Part shown: one piece after another, positions 43,584 to 52,769 of the stretch | Layout of the letters: each line of letters begins with the position of its first letter | How positions within the stretch are numbered: position 1 is the stretch's first letter | Assembly: GCA_945889015.1 (NCBI GenBank) | Contig: CAMDBL010000004.1 | Location: 1 to 59,630 of the forward strand | DNA from: Devosia equisanguinis | GTDB taxonomy: Bacteria > Pseudomonadota > Alphaproteobacteria > Rhizobiales > Hyphomicrobiaceae | Length of the DNA stretch: 59,630 bases | Direction of reading: 5' to 3' | The notes under the pieces: model-generated | Told to the model about the DNA's origin: nothing | Databases searched by the model: none | The model's input: the letters and a program-made list of their open reading frames with translations, nothing else | Translations under genes and position numbers: made by a program

Positions 43584-43992
43584 AACTCTTCGTCGATACG
43601 TCGATCTGGTACGCCGCTGCTTTTGCGGGGGACAGGTATCATGAGCGCGCTCGCCAGATTTTCGCGACCGATGACGACTTGGTGACTGGAGATCATGTGC
43701 TCGTAGAAACGTGGCTGCTGATCAACAGTCCCTTCGGACATGCACGCGCGCATGCCTCTGGCGCGAGCTATCCGGAAGCCGCGTTCACATTGAATTCGCA
43801 TCGAGAGCCGACACCGAGAAGGCTTGGCAGCACGCGACGGCCTTCCCCGATCAGACGTTTTCGCTCGTCGATCTGATCAGCTTCGCGATGATGGAGAGAA
43901 TGCAGGTGCTCCGAGCCGCATCCCTCGATCATCATTTCTCCATTTTCCGCTTCGGCGTCCGACGAGAGCGGGCATTCGACATCGTCTGCTAG
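43580..43992 (+). pseudogene. VapC-like PIN-domain toxin, broken by frameshift
   Basis: The N-terminal half (frame of 43580: L-F-V-D-T-S-I-W-Y-A-A, then L-V-E-T-W-L-L-I-N) carries the first PIN acids D6 and E43. The C-terminal half reads in another frame from about 43757 (W-R-E-L-S-G-S-R-V-H-I-E-F through L-V-D-L-I-S-F-A-M-M and S-L-D-H-H-F) and has the remaining acids. The switch lies near 43751-43760 and fits a single-base deletion. The intact gene would be ~137 residues, normal for VapC. It may be an inactivated toxin, a sequencing error or, less likely, programmed frameshifting. Confidence 0.8.
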
Positions 43993-44118
43993 CTGGGACT
44001 GCCTCAATGCGCGCCGATTTCTGCATGGCTCACGCGCTCGTTGCCTGTGCCATCTCGACAAGTTCACGCCCCCGTGCTCGTCTCCCGGCCAAAGACGTAA
44101 TCGAATTTGGGGACGGAC

Positions 44119-45315
44119 ATGACCAAGCCGCTCGAGGGCATCCGGGTATTGGAGCTCGCCAACTTCATCGCGGGGCCGTTCGCAGGCACACTGCTCGCCG
44201 ACATGGGCGCCGACGTCATCAAGGTCGAGCCGCCGAAGGGCGACATGGCCCGCGCGACGCCGCCGATCCGCAATGGCGAGAGCGTCAGCTTCATGTCGCT
44301 GAACCGGAACAAGCGCTCGATCGTGCTCGACCTGAAGCAGCCGGAAGCGCGCGATGCGCTGCTGAAGCTCGCCGCCACCTCGGATGCCGTGATCGAGGCC
44401 TACCGCCCCGGCGCGCTCGAGAAGATGGGCCTCGGCGCGGACGCGATGAAGAAGGTCAACCCCAAGATCGTCTATGCCGCCGTCTCCGGCTTCGGCCAGA
44501 CCGGGCCCTATCGCCGCCGTGCGGGCGTCAACCTGATCGCGGAGGCGTTCTCGGGCGCCCTGTCGGTCAACGGCTATCCGGGCCAGATGCCGCTCCGGCC
44601 AGGCGTGCAGACGGCGGACGTGTTCGGCGCGCTGTTCACGACGTACTCGGTGCTCTGCGGGCTGCTCGGGGCGGCGCGCCTCAAGGAAGGCCGCGTCGCC
44701 GACATCTCCCTCGTCGAGGCCTCGATCGCGGCGGCGGCGTGGGAAGCGGCCGAGTATTTGGAAACCAGCAAGGTGCCCCAGCCGCTCGGCGACAAACATC
44801 GTCTGAATGCGCCCTATCAGCTGTTCGAGACCAAGGACAAGCGCTACGTCGCCATCGGCGCCCCCAACGACGACCTGTTCAAGAAGTTCATGGCGACGCT
44901 CGGCCTGGAGCGGCATCTGGCCGATCCGCGCTTCAACACCTACTCCGGCCGCAAGATCAACGAGGACGCGCTGATCGAGGAGTGCGCGCCGATCCTCAAG
45001 TCCATGACCTGCGCCGAGATCGAGGCGAAGCTGATGGAGGCGGGCGTTCCCTGCGCGCGGGCGAACACCTTCGAGGAGGTGTTCAATGACCCGCACATGG
45101 TGGAGCGCAAGATGGTGGCCGAGGTCGATCACCCCAAGCTCGGCCGCATCCGCGTGGCCCGCAACCCGGTGTTGATGGACCACGACGGGCCGGGCCTGCC
45201 CAAGCCCGCGCCGGTGCTCGGCCAGCACTCGGCGGAGATCTTGTCCGCGGTTGGATATTCGGAAAGCGCCATCGCCGCGATGATCAAGTCCGGCGCGACG
45301 AAGATCGGGACCTGA
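44119..45315 (+). CDS. Class III CoA transferase (CaiB/BaiF family)
   Basis: I use ATG 44119 (GGGGACGG upstream), giving 398 residues. Typical motifs are G-I-R-V-L-E-L-A-N-F-I-A-G-P-F, A-D-M-G-A-D-V-I-K-V-E, N-R-N-K-R-S-I-V-L-D-L-K, Y-A-A-V-S-G-F-G-Q-T-G and the T-A-D-V-F-G-A region with the expected catalytic Asp. The family moves CoA between carboxylic acids such as formate, carnitine, succinate or mesaconate. The specific acids cannot be told. A palindromic repeat follows the stop codon by seven bases. Confidence 0.92.
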   Translation: MTKPLEGIRVLELANFIAGPFAGTLLADMGADVIKVEPPKGDMARATPPIRNGESVSFMSLNRNKRSIVLDLKQPEARDALLKLAATSDAVIEAYRPGALEKMGLGADAMKKVNPKIVYAAVSGFGQTGPYRRRAGVNLIAEAFSGALSVNGYPGQMPLRPGVQTADVFGALFTTYSVLCGLLGAARLKEGRVADISLVEASIAAAAWEAAEYLETSKVPQPLGDKHRLNAPYQLFETKDKRYVAIGAPNDDLFKKFMATLGLERHLADPRFNTYSGRKINEDALIEECAPILKSMTCAEIEAKLMEAGVPCARANTFEEVFNDPHMVERKMVAEVDHPKLGRIRVARNPVLMDHDGPGLPKPAPVLGQHSAEILSAVGYSESAIAAMIKSGATKIGT

Positions 45316-45321
45316 GCGGCA

Positions 45322-45423
45322 CCGTAGGTCGGAGCGAGCGCACAGCGCGAGGTCCGGCATGACGGGCAAGGAGCGTCGGACCGCGGCCGGCGAGCGCAGA
45401 GCCGGCCTCGCTCCGACCTACGG
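45322..45423. repeat. 102-bp element with 17-bp perfect terminal inverted repeats
   Basis: CCGTAGGTCGGAGCGAG (45322-45338) is perfectly complementary to 45407-45423. The internal sequence also has partial symmetry (GGTCCG/CGGACC). The right arm provides the last Pro codon and TAG stop of truA. It resembles the GTAGGTCGGAGCGAG-type intergenic repeats common in Alphaproteobacteria and may act as a bidirectional terminator. Confidence 0.8.
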
Positions 45424-46164
45424 CGTGTCGTAGTCCACCTGCACCAGGTACAGCCCCGTCGACGGCGCCACCGCACCGCAGGCCTTGCGGTCGGCCGCCT
45501 CCAGCGCCCGGCGAAGTTGATAGGGCGTCCACTTGCCCTCGCCGACGAGCTTCAGCGAGCCGACCATCGAGCGCACCTGATGGTGCAGGAACGAGCGGGC
45601 CGAGGCGCGCACCTGGATCTCGTCGCCGAACCGCGCGACGTCCAGCCGTTCGAGCGTCTTCATCGGTGACGGCGCCTGGCAGGCCGAGGCGCGGAAGGTC
45701 GTGAAGTCGTGATGACCGACCAGTTCCTGCGCCGCGCGATGCATGATGTCCGCATCGAGCGGCCGCGACAGCCACCACACCCGGTCGCGGTCGAGCGCGG
45801 GCGGCGAGCGGCGCGTCAGGATGCGATAGAGATAGTGCCGTCCCGTGGCGCTGAACCGGGCATCGAAATCCGGCCCCGTGCGCTCGCAGTCGAGCACCAC
45901 GACGGGTGCCGGCCGCAGGTGAAAGTTCATCGCCTCTCGCACCCGGAACGGCTCCCACTCCCGCTCGAGTTCGAAATGCGCGACCTGACCCATCGCGTGC
46001 ACGCCGGCATCCGTCCGGCCAGCGCCGCGCACGAACGGGCTTTCGCCCGTGAACCGCCGGATGGCTTCCTCCAGCGCACCCTGAACGGTCGGTGCGCCGG
46101 GCTGCGTCTGCCAGCCCTGGAACGGCGTGCCGTCGTACTCGATGTCGATGCGATAGCGCGGCAT
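45418..46164 (-). CDS. truA: tRNA pseudouridine synthase A
   Basis: This 248-residue protein opens [19 protein letters not shown], typical of TruA. The catalytic Asp is in [25 protein letters not shown] and the final G-L-Y-L-V-Q-V-D-Y also match. It makes pseudouridine at positions 38-40 of tRNA anticodon stems. In many Alphaproteobacteria truA sits right next to fmt; here fmt lies ~5.6 kb away. Confidence 0.96.
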   Translation of the reverse strand: MPRYRIDIEYDGTPFQGWQTQPGAPTVQGALEEAIRRFTGESPFVRGAGRTDAGVHAMGQVAHFELEREWEPFRVREAMNFHLRPAPVVVLDCERTGPDFDARFSATGRHYLYRILTRRSPPALDRDRVWWLSRPLDADIMHRAAQELVGHHDFTTFRASACQAPSPMKTLERLDVARFGDEIQVRASARSFLHHQVRSMVGSLKLVGEGKWTPYQLRRALEAADRKACGAVAPSTGLYLVQVDYDTP

Positions 46165-46236
46165 TGCGCGGCCGTGAGCTCCAAAAAAATGCGTCCGCGG
46201 CTCGGCGAGCCACGGACGCCTCTAGCTCTCATCGTG

Positions 46237-46258
46237 CGCGATCTCAAGCGAGATCGCG
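46237..46258 (-). terminator. Hairpin between a small exported-protein gene and truA
   Basis: A perfect 9-bp stem (46237-46245 with 46250-46258) with a 4-base loop lies just after the stop of the upstream minus-strand gene (46265). It could limit read-through into truA. There is no T-run. Confidence 0.5.
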
Positions 46259-46264
46259 AAACAT

Positions 46265-46651
46265 CTAGCGGGTCGGCATGCCGACCGGGCCAGCCGGCGC
46301 CGCACGGCCGCCGCCGTGGTGGCCGGCACGGCGCGCCACGTAGTAGCCGCCGGTCGTGGACGGCGCGCGCGCGACGTCGCCGGCACCGTTGTGATTGATG
46401 TTGATGTTGCGCTCCTCGTGGACGCGCACGTCCTCGACGTAGAGGTTCAGCGGCGTGCGGCCCTGCGGATTGATGATCATGTGGCGCGTCGGCGGCAGCG
46501 GACGGAACACGCGCACGCCCTCCTCCAGCGTGACGGTGGCGCCGTAGAACGGCCGCGGCTCGATGCGCGTCGTGTAGCTGTCGGCCGCGGCGGGGAGGGC
46601 GATCGCCGTGAACAGGCCGGCGGCGGCGGCAACGGTGGCAAGACGCAACAT
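46265..46651 (-). CDS. Small exported protein of unknown function
   Basis: I start at ATG 46651 because GAGGTG lies just upstream; this gives 128 residues with a signal peptide (L-A-T-V-A-A-A-A-G-L-F, cut near A-A-A-D-S). The mature part has a Y-T-T-R-I-E-P-R-P-F-Y-G-A-T-V-T-L-E-E-G-V-R-V-F stretch, conserved in small periplasmic proteins of Hyphomicrobiales. It ends in a Gly/His/Arg-rich tail. No enzymatic motif is seen. It precedes truA on the same strand. Confidence 0.7.
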   Translation of the reverse strand: MLRLATVAAAAGLFTAIALPAAADSYTTRIEPRPFYGATVTLEEGVRVFRPLPPTRHMIINPQGRTPLNLYVEDVRVHEERNININHNGAGDVARAPSTTGGYYVARRAGHHGGGRAAPAGPVGMPTR

Positions 46652-46829
46652 CGGGGGCACCTCGGGCATAGAACTCGGACTGCCGCGAGTGTAATCCCAG
46701 CGGCCCCGCCGCGGCACCTCGTCGTTAAGACTTCCTTAATGTCTCGCATTCGAGACAAATGCGCCGTACTTCACCGGCCGGACGCAGAGCGCGATCCTGC
46801 GGACGAGCGAGAAGACCGGCGGGGACCAC

Positions 46830-47444
46830 ATGGCGGACAACCAGGACGAGATCGACCTTCGGCAGGCGCTGCCCGCCGAGATCGCACAATGGCGAGGGCG
46901 TCCCTCCGAGATGGTCACCTCGATCATCGAGCATACGGCGAAGCGCGGGGCGGAGGCGCAGTACGAGGCCTGGCTGAAGCGGATCGCAGCCATCGCCGAG
47001 CGCTTTCCCGGCCACCTCGGCATCAGCTACGTCGCCCCTCCGGCCGGCTCGACCACCTACAAGCTGGTGCTGCGGTTCGACACCCTCGATCACGCCCAGG
47101 ACTGGTTTCAGTCGGCGGCCCGCAAGACCTTGATCGCCGAGGTCCAGCCGCATCTCGAGACGATCGAGACCATCGACATCAAGACCGGGCTCGAGTTCTG
47201 GTTTCGCAGTCCGCCCGGCGCGAGGCAGCCCTCGCGCTTGAAGCAATCCGTGGTGACGCTCGCCGTGCTCTATCCGCTGACGCTGATCCTGCCGCCGGCC
47301 GTGGGCCATCTCGTCGGGCGGATTCCCCCGCTCGACCACCATCTCGTGCGCGTGCTCGTCACCGACGCACTGGTCGTCGGCCTGCTCAGCTATGTGCTGA
47401 TGCCGAGGGTCACGCGCTGGCTGGCACGCTGGATCTACGCGTGA
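46830..47444 (+). CDS. Antibiotic biosynthesis monooxygenase-like membrane protein
   Basis: The 204-residue protein has an N-terminal ABM-type ferredoxin-like domain (S-I-I-E-H-T-A-K-R-G-A-E-A-Q-Y-E-A-W, then F-P-G-H-L-G-I-S-Y-V, Y-K-L-V-L-R-F-D). Two membrane helices follow near residues 142-160 and 172-192. This ABM-plus-membrane-tail arrangement is common in bacteria, but no substrate is known. It is followed on the same strand by another small alpha/beta protein. Confidence 0.8.
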   Translation: MADNQDEIDLRQALPAEIAQWRGRPSEMVTSIIEHTAKRGAEAQYEAWLKRIAAIAERFPGHLGISYVAPPAGSTTYKLVLRFDTLDHAQDWFQSAARKTLIAEVQPHLETIETIDIKTGLEFWFRSPPGARQPSRLKQSVVTLAVLYPLTLILPPAVGHLVGRIPPLDHHLVRVLVTDALVVGLLSYVLMPRVTRWLARWIYA

Positions 47445-47522
47445 ACCGCCGCGCCGCGTAGCGAGGGAACCCGCCTGCGGCAGCGGAGTTGACTCGGGCA
47501 TCAGCCAAAGGAATGCCGAGCC

Positions 47523-48011
47523 ATGTATGTCGCCCGCTTCTCGTATGACGTCGTACCCACCGATCGACAGCGCGCGCTCGAGTGCATCAACCGCGAGGTG
47601 CAGGCCGCCCGCGACCTCGGCCTCATCGCCCGGCTGCTGGTGCCGCTCACCCGCCCGCCCGGCGGCGCGGCGCTGCAATTCGAGGTGGAGATCGAGAAGC
47701 TCGACCAGTTCCCGATGCTGCGGCACAGCAGCATCGAGGACTCGCAGGCCGCCACCGCGGAGTGGGTGCAGGACCTCACCGAGTTGCTGACGGGCCCGCC
47801 GGAGGTGCAGATCTTCCGGCTCGCGGCCATGGAGCATCAGGCGGTCGAGCAGCCCCACGAGTTGTCGATCGTGGCCGGCGCCGAGCGTGGCGGGCGTCTG
47901 CATCCCGCCGGCCAGCACGCACGCCCCGGTCAGACCGACAAAGGCGCGACACCCGGCGCCGGCACCCTCCCCGACGCGGATCAGCGGACGGTGGAATCGG
48001 GGACGGGGTGA
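47523..48011 (+). CDS. Small alpha/beta-barrel-like protein of unknown function
   Basis: This 162-residue protein begins M-Y-V-A-R-F-S-Y-D-V and continues with L-V-P-L-T-R-P and L-Q-F-E-V-E-I-E-K-L. That alternating beta-alpha pattern suggests a dimeric ferredoxin-like (ABM/NIPSNAP-type) fold, matching its neighbour. The last ~45 residues are Gly/Pro/Arg-rich and probably disordered. No motif gives an activity. Confidence 0.6.
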   Translation: MYVARFSYDVVPTDRQRALECINREVQAARDLGLIARLLVPLTRPPGGAALQFEVEIEKLDQFPMLRHSSIEDSQAATAEWVQDLTELLTGPPEVQIFRLAAMEHQAVEQPHELSIVAGAERGGRLHPAGQHARPGQTDKGATPGAGTLPDADQRTVESGTG

Positions 48012-48061
48012 GCTAACGGAGCGAACCGCGATAGGTCACCCTTGATCTCACCTACGACGCC

Positions 48062-49693
48062 TCACTGATGCAGTCCCGGCGCCTCGTGACCCGTTCGCGC
48101 CACGTATTCCGTATACCCGCCACCGTAGACATGCGCGCCGTCGGGCGTCAGCTCCAGCACGCGATTGGAGAGCGCTGCCAGGAAATGCCGGTCGTGGCTG
48201 ACGAACAGCATGGTGCCCTCGTACTCCGACAGCGCCTTGATCAGCATCTCCTTGGTGGCCATGTCCAAATGGTTGGTCGGCTCGTCCAGCACCAGGAAAT
48301 TCGGCGGGTCGTAGAGCATCAGCGCCATCACGAGGCGCGCCTTCTCGCCGCCAGACAGCACGCGGCAGCGCTTCTCGACATCGTCGCCCGAGAACCCGAA
48401 GCAGCCGGCGAGCGTCCGGAGCGAGCCCTGCCCAGCCTGCGGATAGACGTACTCCATCTGCTCGAACACGGTGCGCTCGCCGTCGAGCAGGTCCATCGCG
48501 TGCTGGGCGAAATAGCCCATCTTGACGCTGGCGCCGACGCTGACCGAGCCGGCGTCGGGCTTGGTGTCGCCGGCGACCAGCTTCAGCAGCGTCGACTTGC
48601 CGGCGCCATTGATTCCCATCACGCACCAGCGATCCTTGCGGCGGATCGAGAAATCGAAGCCGTCGTAGATCGTTCGTGAACCATATGTCTTGGCGACGCT
48701 CTTCAGGCTCGCCACGTCCTCGCCCGAGCGTGGCGGCACCGGGAAATCGAACTGCACCGTCTGGCGGCGCTTGGGCGGCTCGACCTTGTCGATCTTCTCG
48801 AGCTTCTTGACGCGGCTCTGCACCTGGGCTGCGTGCGAGGCGCGCGCCTTGAAGCGCTCGATGAACTTGATCTCCTTGGCCAGCATCGCCTGCTGGCGCT
48901 CGAACTGCGCCTGCTGCTGCTTGTCGGCGAGCGCGCGCTGGCCCTCATAGAACGCGTAGTTGCCGCCATACGTGGTGAGGCTGCCAGCGTCGATCTCGAC
49001 GATCTTGGTGACGATGCGGTTCATGAACTCGCGGTCGTGCGAGGTCATGAACAGCATGCCGTCGTAGGCGCGCAGGAAGTTCTCGAGCCAGATCAGACTT
49101 TCGAGATCGAGGTGGTTCGAGGGCTCGTCGAGCAGCATGGCGTCGGGGCGCATCAGCAGGATCCGGGCCAGGGCCACGCGCATCTTCCAGCCGCCCGACA
49201 GCTTGCCGACGTCGCCGTCCATCATCTCGTTGGAGAAGCTCAAGCCCGCCAGCACCTCGCGCGCACGGCTTTCGAGCGCGTAGCCGTCGAGCTCCTCGAA
49301 GCGGGCCTGCACCTCGCCGTAGCGGGTGACGATTCCGTCCATCTTGTCGGCGTCCTCGTAGACGGCGGGATCGGCCATTGCCGCCTCCAGCGTCTTCAGC
49401 TCGGCCGCCACCTCGCTGACGGGGCCGACGCCGTCCATCACCTCGGCGACCGCGCTGCGCCCGGACATCTCGCCGACGTCCTGGCTGAAGTAGCCGATGG
49501 TGATGCCGCGATCGACGCTGACCTGTCCTTCGTCCGGCTCGTCCTCGCCGATGATCATGCGGAACAGCGAGGTCTTGCCCGAGCCGTTGGGGCCGACGAG
49601 CCCGACCTTCTCGCCTCGGTTCAACGCGGCCGAGGCCTCGATGAACAGGATCTGGTGGCCGTTCTGCTTGGAGATGTTGTCGAGACGGATCAT
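48062..49693 (-). CDS. ABC-F family ATPase (ribosome-associated type)
   Basis: The ATG at 49693 opens M-I-R-L-D-N-I-S-K and gives 543 residues with two ATPase domains and no membrane segment. Walker A motifs are G-P-N-G-S-G-K-T and G-I-N-G-A-G-K-S. Signatures are L-S-G-G-W-K-M-R and L-S-G-G-E-K-A-R. Walker B motifs end D-E-P-S-N-H-L-D and D-E-P-T-N-H-L-D. Between them is a charged helical linker (A-D-K-Q-Q-Q-A-Q-F-E-R-Q-Q) like the P-site tRNA-interaction motif. Such proteins act on stalled or initiating ribosomes; size and linker are closest to YbiT. No resistance context is seen. Confidence 0.92.
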   Translation of the reverse strand: MIRLDNISKQNGHQILFIEASAALNRGEKVGLVGPNGSGKTSLFRMIIGEDEPDEGQVSVDRGITIGYFSQDVGEMSGRSAVAEVMDGVGPVSEVAAELKTLEAAMADPAVYEDADKMDGIVTRYGEVQARFEELDGYALESRAREVLAGLSFSNEMMDGDVGKLSGGWKMRVALARILLMRPDAMLLDEPSNHLDLESLIWLENFLRAYDGMLFMTSHDREFMNRIVTKIVEIDAGSLTTYGGNYAFYEGQRALADKQQQAQFERQQAMLAKEIKFIERFKARASHAAQVQSRVKKLEKIDKVEPPKRRQTVQFDFPVPPRSGEDVASLKSVAKTYGSRTIYDGFDFSIRRKDRWCVMGINGAGKSTLLKLVAGDTKPDAGSVSVGASVKMGYFAQHAMDLLDGERTVFEQMEYVYPQAGQGSLRTLAGCFGFSGDDVEKRCRVLSGGEKARLVMALMLYDPPNFLVLDEPTNHLDMATKEMLIKALSEYEGTMLFVSHDRHFLAALSNRVLELTPDGAHVYGGGYTEYVARTGHEAPGLHQ

Positions 49694-49865
49694 GGGGACT
49701 CTTCGGTCTCCCTCTCCCCGTAGCGAAGCGAAGCGCGCGGGAAGAGGGGGCATGTCGGAGGCATGCCTCAGGCATGCTGTGAGGGGCGGGTTCTGGCGAT
49801 GGAGCGAATGGCCGCCCCTCACCCTAGCCCTCTCGCCGCTTGCGGGGAGAGGGGACAGCGTCGGT
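49694..49865. repeat. Mosaic of palindromic intergenic repeats
   Basis: The gap holds a CCCTCTCGCCGC/GCGGGGAGAGGG hairpin (49828-49839 with 49842-49853; one mismatch) and a 10-bp perfect inverted repeat TGAGGGGCGG/CCGCCCCTCA (49780-49789 with 49812-49821). A GCATGC-rich small hairpin lies near 49760-49777. The sequence matches the C-C-C-T-C-A-C-C-C-T-A-G-type repeats widespread in Alphaproteobacteria. The promoter of the ABC-F gene must lie in or near it. Confidence 0.65.
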
Positions 49866-51206
49866 CTACATCGCGAACGCCTTCTCCATCTCGCGGCGGA
49901 AGCGCACGGCGCTGTCGGTGTCGTCGATCTCGACGTCGGCCCATCGCACCGGCGCGCCCTCGGCGATGTCCGTCTTGAGCTTGACGTGGCTGGCGAGGCC
50001 GAGGGGGAGAAGACCGTCCTCGAGCGAACGCGCGGCCGGAGTCTGCTTGCCCCAGACGGTGAACCCGCCCTCGCCGTCGAGCATCTCGCCCTTCTTCAGC
50101 GCGCACTTGGCGGTGGCGACGACGTCGGAGGTGAAGCAGACGGGCGATCCCGTCGGCTCCTTGCGCAGCGCCGCAGACGCGACGGAGATACCGAGCTCCA
50201 TGCCGATCATGTGGATCGGCCGGTAGAGCGCGGCGTAGCGGCCCGAGCTGTCGGGGAGCATGTGGTATTCCTTGAAGCAGCGGCGGGCATACTCGGTGTC
50301 ACCCTCGATCACGACGTAGGTGCCGAGGGCCAGGTGATGCGGCACATCGCGGCCGTCGTGGGTGCGCGAGGACACGACCTCGGTGACACCGGCCTTCTCC
50401 AGCGTGCCGCCGTCCGCCTTCGGCTTGCACACCTCGGCCAGTTCGAACCGCGTCGCCGGCGGGAAGGCGAGGCCGTTCGACTGCGGGACGAGGCCGGTGG
50501 CGTTGCAGATCGCCGTCATCTCGATGCCGGACTTGGTGCCGTCGATGAACGAGTTGAACATCTTCGGGTTGATCGAGCCCCGATCCGCGATCTGGAGATA
50601 CTGATCGAGGATGCTCCACAGCGTATCGGGCGTGGACCGGTGGTAGCTCGGCTCGTAGCGCGTGCCCTTGCCGGCGGCGACGACCTTGAACCCGCAGGCG
50701 CGCGCCCAGTCGACGTGCTCGCAGACGAGGGCCGGCTGATCCCCCCAGGCGAGCGAATAGACGACGCCCTTCTCTTCCGCCCTGCGCGCGAGCAGGGGCC
50801 CGGCCAGCGCGTCGGCCTCGACGTTGACCATGACGATGTGCTTGCCGTGCTCGATCGTGGCCAAGCAATAGCGGATGCCGGTCGCAGGATCACCCGTCGC
50901 CTCGACGATCACCTCGATGCCGCCGTGGTGGATCAACGACATGGCGTCGTCGGTGACGATCGTGCGGCCGGTTTTCAGCGCGTCGTCGATGCTGGTGGCA
51001 TCCGCGCGACCGCTCTCCCAGCCGCAGACGGCCATGCGCTCGCGGGCGCGGTCGGGCATCAGGTCGGCGACGCCTGCGAGGTGCATGCCGACGGTGGAGC
51101 GCGCCTGCGTCATGAACATCGAGCCGAACTTGCCGGCGCCGATCAGCGCGACGGTGACGGGCTTGCCGGCGGCCGCGCGCCTGGCGAGCATGCGGGACAG
51201 GTTCAT
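49866..51206 (-). CDS. NAD(P)-dependent oxidoreductase with SAF domain (homoserine dehydrogenase-like)
   Basis: The ATG at 51206 gives 446 residues. The Rossmann start is V-A-L-I-G-A-G-K-F-G. V-I-V-E-A-T-G-D-P and the A-W-G-D-Q-P-A-L segment follow, and the C-terminal ~90 residues form an SAF-like domain (T-S-D-V-V-A-T-A-K-C-A-L-K-K-G-E-M-L). This matches the COG4091 predicted homoserine dehydrogenase-type family, which may act on branched or rare sugar-derived compounds; the substrate is not known here. An open stretch upstream of the ATG is Arg/Ser-rich and not part of the protein. Confidence 0.85.
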   Translation of the reverse strand: MNLSRMLARRAAAGKPVTVALIGAGKFGSMFMTQARSTVGMHLAGVADLMPDRARERMAVCGWESGRADATSIDDALKTGRTIVTDDAMSLIHHGGIEVIVEATGDPATGIRYCLATIEHGKHIVMVNVEADALAGPLLARRAEEKGVVYSLAWGDQPALVCEHVDWARACGFKVVAAGKGTRYEPSYHRSTPDTLWSILDQYLQIADRGSINPKMFNSFIDGTKSGIEMTAICNATGLVPQSNGLAFPPATRFELAEVCKPKADGGTLEKAGVTEVVSSRTHDGRDVPHHLALGTYVVIEGDTEYARRCFKEYHMLPDSSGRYAALYRPIHMIGMELGISVASAALRKEPTGSPVCFTSDVVATAKCALKKGEMLDGEGGFTVWGKQTPAARSLEDGLLPLGLASHVKLKTDIAEGAPVRWADVEIDDTDSAVRFRREMEKAFAM

Positions 51207-51291
51207 CGATCGGACTCCAACGGTCGCAAACGCAGGCAGCGATAGCAGGTTGCCCGCGCCGGGCCAACGGGCGGCGAAGCGCGCCTCGCCG

Positions 51292-51822
51292 TCAGGCCGC
51301 AAGAGCGAACGCGCGCAAGACCTTCTGCGTGAGTTCGCTCTCGAGCGGGGGCTCGTGGACGACGTCGATCGGGACGCAGATGAACGTGCGCTCGAGCGGA
51401 TTGTAGGCATGGACGGGGGAGTATTTCGAAAGCGGGCGCACCGCATACAGCACGAGGCTGATCGCCTGCAGCACCGCATGAACCGGCAGATAGACCGGCC
51501 CGAGCCAGTCATGCTGACGCGTGTGAGCCAGCTCATGGGCCAGCAGCCATGGGCCGTGGTGCTCGGCAAAGCTCGGCTCCACGATCACGACGTGCCCGAT
51601 CGCGATCGCGCTGCAGCCTCGACAGCGTCCGCTCGGCAATCGATACAGCGTCGCGCGCGCGGCAACGCCACCGATGCGTTCCGGCCTTCCGCAGCCTGCC
51701 AGGCGGGCGACGGCGTGACCGACAGCCGACGTCGGAGCGGTCCAAACAGCGCGCAGGACACAGGCGATCCCGCCACTACGAGTTCGCGGCACGAGCAGCT
51801 TGATGTCGCGGGCCGCCTTCAC
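51292..51822 (-). CDS. Small putative metallopeptidase (HExxH), coupled to fmt
   Basis: The GTG at 51822 overlaps the fmt stop by four bases (GTGA) and gives 176 residues. The motif [14 protein letters not shown] (HExxH) lies near residue 95, with a downstream His/Tyr/Asn patch ([11 protein letters not shown]). One hydrophobic helix lies near residues 112-128. This looks like a shortened M56/DUF4157-type zincin fold. The overlap predicts co-translation with fmt, which would be an unusual partner. No family name is certain. Confidence 0.65.
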   Translation of the reverse strand: MKAARDIKLLVPRTRSGGIACVLRAVWTAPTSAVGHAVARLAGCGRPERIGGVAARATLYRLPSGRCRGCSAIAIGHVVIVEPSFAEHHGPWLLAHELAHTRQHDWLGPVYLPVHAVLQAISLVLYAVRPLSKYSPVHAYNPLERTFICVPIDVVHEPPLESELTQKVLRAFALAA

Positions 51823-52751
51823 CTTAACGCCAATCCCTTCGGCAACGCGAACCCACGCAGCAGCTCGGTTGCCGACATCGGCTTCTTGCCCGCGCGCTGC
51901 AGCGTGACGAGGCGCACCGCGCCGCTGCCGCAGGCCACCGTCAGCGCGTCGTCGAGGATCGTGCCGGGCACGCCCGCGCCCTCGGCCTCGACGCAGCGCA
52001 GCACCTTGATGCGCTCGGCCTTGCCGGAGACGGCGACCTCGAACCACGCGCCGGGAAACGGCGAAAGACCGCGAATGTGATCGTGAACCTCGGCGGCGGG
52101 CCTGGCGAAGTCGATCCGCGCCTCGGCCTTGTCGATCTTGGCGGCGTAGGTGACCCCTTCGGCCGGCTGCGGCGTCTGCGACAGCGAGCCCCGCTCCAGC
52201 GCCGCCAGTGCCCGCACCATCAGTCCGGCACCGAGCAGCGAAAGGCGGTCGTGCAGCTCGGCGGCGGTCTCGTTCCGGCCGATCGGGGTCCGCTCGGCCA
52301 GGCAGACCGGGCCAGTGTCGAGGCCCTCCTCCATCCGCATCACCATGACGGCGGTCTCGGCATCGCCGGCCATGATGGCCCGCTGGATCGGCGCGGCACC
52401 CCGCCAGCGTGGCAGCGCCGAGGCATGCACGTTGAAGCAGCCGAGGCGGGGGGCGTCGAGGACCGGCTTGGGCAGGATCAGGCCGTAGGCGACGACCACC
52501 GCAACATCCGCCGCGTGCGCGCGGAACTGCTCCTGCGCCTCCGGGGTCCGCAGGCTTTTCGGCGTCAGCACGGTCAGGCCCGACGCCGCCGCGAACCTGT
52601 GCACCGGCGACGGCGTCTCGGCCATGCCGCGCCCTGCGGGCCGGGGCGGTTGCGAATACACAGCCACCACCTCGTGCCCGGCACCCAGGATCTCCGACAG
52701 CGTCGGCACGGAGAAGTCCGGCGTGCCCATGAACACGACACGCAGGCTCAT
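51819..52751 (-). CDS. fmt: Methionyl-tRNA formyltransferase
   Basis: This 310-residue protein opens [15 protein letters not shown] and contains the formyltransferase core [29 protein letters not shown] and the [11 protein letters not shown]-terminal domain motif also match. It formylates Met-tRNAi using 10-formyl-THF. def lies 18 bases upstream on the same strand, so def-fmt form the usual operon; the small metallopeptidase gene follows with an overlap. Confidence 0.97.
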   Translation of the reverse strand: MSLRVVFMGTPDFSVPTLSEILGAGHEVVAVYSQPPRPAGRGMAETPSPVHRFAAASGLTVLTPKSLRTPEAQEQFRAHAADVAVVVAYGLILPKPVLDAPRLGCFNVHASALPRWRGAAPIQRAIMAGDAETAVMVMRMEEGLDTGPVCLAERTPIGRNETAAELHDRLSLLGAGLMVRALAALERGSLSQTPQPAEGVTYAAKIDKAEARIDFARPAAEVHDHIRGLSPFPGAWFEVAVSGKAERIKVLRCVEAEGAGVPGTILDDALTVACGSGAVRLVTLQRAGKKPMSATELLRGFALPKGLALR

Positions 52752-52769
52752 CGGCGGTGGACTCCCATG

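Noticed and set aside
49497-51245. Long plus-strand open frame opposite the ABC-F and SAF dehydrogenase genes
   Set aside because: It is a high-GC shadow; both minus-strand genes have full family signatures.
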